DNA of 64,000 bases. It comes from Sphingomonas daechungensis. Lineage in GTDB: Bacteria > Pseudomonadota > Alphaproteobacteria > Sphingomonadales > Sphingomonadaceae. This document shows positions 62,818 to 64,000 of this stretch, piece by piece; the stretch's first letter is position 1; every line of letters starts with the position of its first letter. The stretch lies in NCBI RefSeq assembly GCF_014489495.1, contig NZ_CP060781.1, positions 1-64,000 of the forward strand, written 5' to 3'. The notes under the pieces are model-generated. The model was not told where the DNA came from. It saw only the letters and a list, made by a program, of their open reading frames with translations, and made no database searches. A program made the translations under genes and the position numbers.

Positions 62818-63740
62818 CTACCCAAGCAATGTACGATCGAGATCATCCAACACTGGCGCGCCGGGCGCGAACTTTCTTGCGAAATGTGCGCCGGACGCGA
62901 GAATCGGCGGCAGCTCTGCCTCGCCAAGCATCATCGGGTGGGCTCCTCCGCCATTCCACACTGCGAAGCGCCTGTTGTCGCGACAGATGGTAAGGCGGGG
63001 GAATTGCAGAGGACTGTCTGATAGTAGCACTCTTCGGGAAATACTCGCCGAGTAAGATGGCGTGCCAATTTTCGGTGATTGGCCGTCGGTGAGAGCAGGA
63101 CGTCGGCTGCCCGGCGGTTTGCCGTGAACCAATGATCGCCCCAGAACAGGCCAAAGTGGCTTGAGTATGGATGCCTCCCATCAATCGGCAGATGGAACGT
63201 GTGCCGACCTAGTCGGAGCCTGGGACGCGTCCTCAGCAAGGGTACCCACAATTGGCCCTTGTTATAGAACCGGTCCTTGGCTCTGTACTGCTCGGACGTT
63301 TCCAAGTGAGCGAGCGAAGGATTCCAGTCCCCGACAATTTGCGCCCTCGGTCGCGTCGGACCAAGCTGATGGACGTCGAGGAACGCATCGCATTCTGCAG
63401 CCTCCAACTCCTGCAGTACGGCATCGGCGCTGGATGTCGGGTAGTCGGCGCCGCTCAGAAGGCAGAACCAATCCGGATCATCCGAGGTGTAGAGAAGTTC
63501 CAGAGCAGCAAGGAACGCGCGGACCACGCTAAACTTTCCCCAGCCAGTGCGCAGAGACGGCGTGACCAGGCGTACGTTCGGGAGCACCTTCGCCACATCG
63601 AGCGGCGACTGTGACAGATCGTGGTGCCACGCGATGGGAGGGAAGTGATACATTCGGTTCAATGTATCCACGAGCCGAAGCGCTTGCTCGGGGTGGGCGT
63701 GCGAAAGAATAACGAACCCAACGGACGCTCCGGAACTCAC
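62818..63740 (-). CDS. Core-2/I-branching-type beta-1,6-N-acetylglucosaminyltransferase-like protein (one frameshift)
   Basis: GTG 63740 with a GGAGGG site. The product reads VGFVILSHAHPEQALRLVDT, DWFCLLSGADYPTSSADAVL, FLDVHQLGPTRPRAQIVGDW, RRVFPEECYYQTVLCNSP (E-E-x-Y/F-F/Y-Q-T) and, after a frame change near 63000, LTICRDNRRFAVWNGGGAHP. These motifs match the Branch (PF02485) family of glycosyltransferase family 14, found in bacterial capsule and exopolysaccharide clusters. About 305 residues. It probably belongs to a cluster that continues beyond the window. Confidence 0.75.
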
Positions 63741-64000
63741 TGACAAACTTGCCCTCCGGCACCACAACAGCAGGAACGGTACTCAATGCTCCGATGCTGT
63801 CCAGCCGGCTTGCGGGGCCAAGTACCGCGACAGGTCGGCCTCGACCTCTCAAAGGCCAATTTGAGGAGAAACCTCACGACGGGCTCAGACGCCTTTTGTT
63901 TTAGGCGCTCATCGCCAGGAACGTCGCCGGGTAGAACACGTGGCGAGCATCTCCTGAATCTCCGCAGACGCCCGTGACATTCTTCATCATCCACCAGGAA
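63741..64000 (-). other. Edge of a neighbouring minus-strand gene, not identified
   Basis: Several short frames overlap here (for example RPVAVLGPASRLDSIGALST and VVRFLLKLAFERSRP) without a consistent reading. A gene partly outside the window and with frame changes is likely, but its product cannot be named. Confidence 0.3.

Noticed and set aside
1-64000. Insertion sequences, integrases or prophage
   Set aside because: No transposase, integrase or phage structural motif was recognised, and no terminal inverted repeats flanking a gene were seen.
1-64000. tRNA or rRNA genes
   Set aside because: I saw no T-arm (GGTTCGAATCC-like) with matching acceptor stem and no rRNA core sequence. The GGGTCGAA loop of the repeats recalls a T-arm but lacks the rest of a tRNA.

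Overview
The window looks like chromosomal DNA of a sphingomonad-type alphaproteobacterium (Sphingomonas or a close relative). Evidence: high GC content, UrcA and DUF6481 family proteins, PEPxxW-type PEP-CTERM tails, an HWE-type histidine kinase beside a single-domain response regulator, csu-type (SCPU) fimbriae, and many small secreted proteins of a sphingomonad type. I see no rRNA, tRNA, CRISPR array, transposase or integrase. The genus is an inference from protein style; I could not run a search. Left third (1-20 kb): surface and biofilm functions with cyclic-di-GMP control. It holds a degraded TorF-type porin, two PilZ proteins, a minus-strand operon of PilZ, a small protein, a processive family-2 glycosyltransferase and an outer-membrane protein (6.6-3.3 kb), a chaperone-usher fimbrial operon (6.9-11.9 kb), a PAS protein, a beta-lactamase-fold serine hydrolase, a PAS4-GGDEF-EAL protein, a Crp/Fnr regulator and four paralogous winged-helix proteins sharing an F-x-E/D-P-A/G-W-E/D-M core. 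Middle (20-53 kb): an accessory-looking mosaic of short, mostly single-gene units. These include an SRAP peptidase, PEP-CTERM proteins, a GAF protein, a NYN-LOTUS protein, cold-shock-like genes, a dual HD/HD-GYP protein, a GNAT-nitrilase fusion, a LysR regulator opposite an NTF2-like protein, hicAB, a winged-helix/alpha-beta-hydrolase fusion, a SET-domain protein, a cluster of an ATP-grasp enzyme opposite a haem-oxygenase-like diiron protein and a methyltransferase, an arsenic operon (arsR-arsI-arsC-aqpS), a two-component pair and a flavin monooxygenase. Scattered through this part only are at least 22 copies of an intergenic hairpin repeat with a constant loop (about AATGGGTCGAAA) and co-varying stems. 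Copies lie close to gene 3' ends and in four cases supply the stop codon. Right part (53-64 kb): a ThuA-like protein, a UvrA-type ABC protein, an ABM-domain monooxygenase, a TMEM175-type channel, an aldo/keto reductase with an in-frame stop, several very small genes, a cold-shock gene with a conserved leader, an IF-1 paralogue and a core-2/I-branching-type glycosyltransferase. A major caveat: about half of the recognisable genes need one or more 1-2 nt frame corrections to restore the family sequence. Most corrections restore the family sequence exactly, so residual sequencing indels are likelier than mass decay, although an internal deletion (GST), a lone C-terminal fragment (DUF1254/DUF1214) and a nonsense codon (aldo/keto reductase) look like real lesions. 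For frameshifted genes the coordinates span the whole reconstructed gene.
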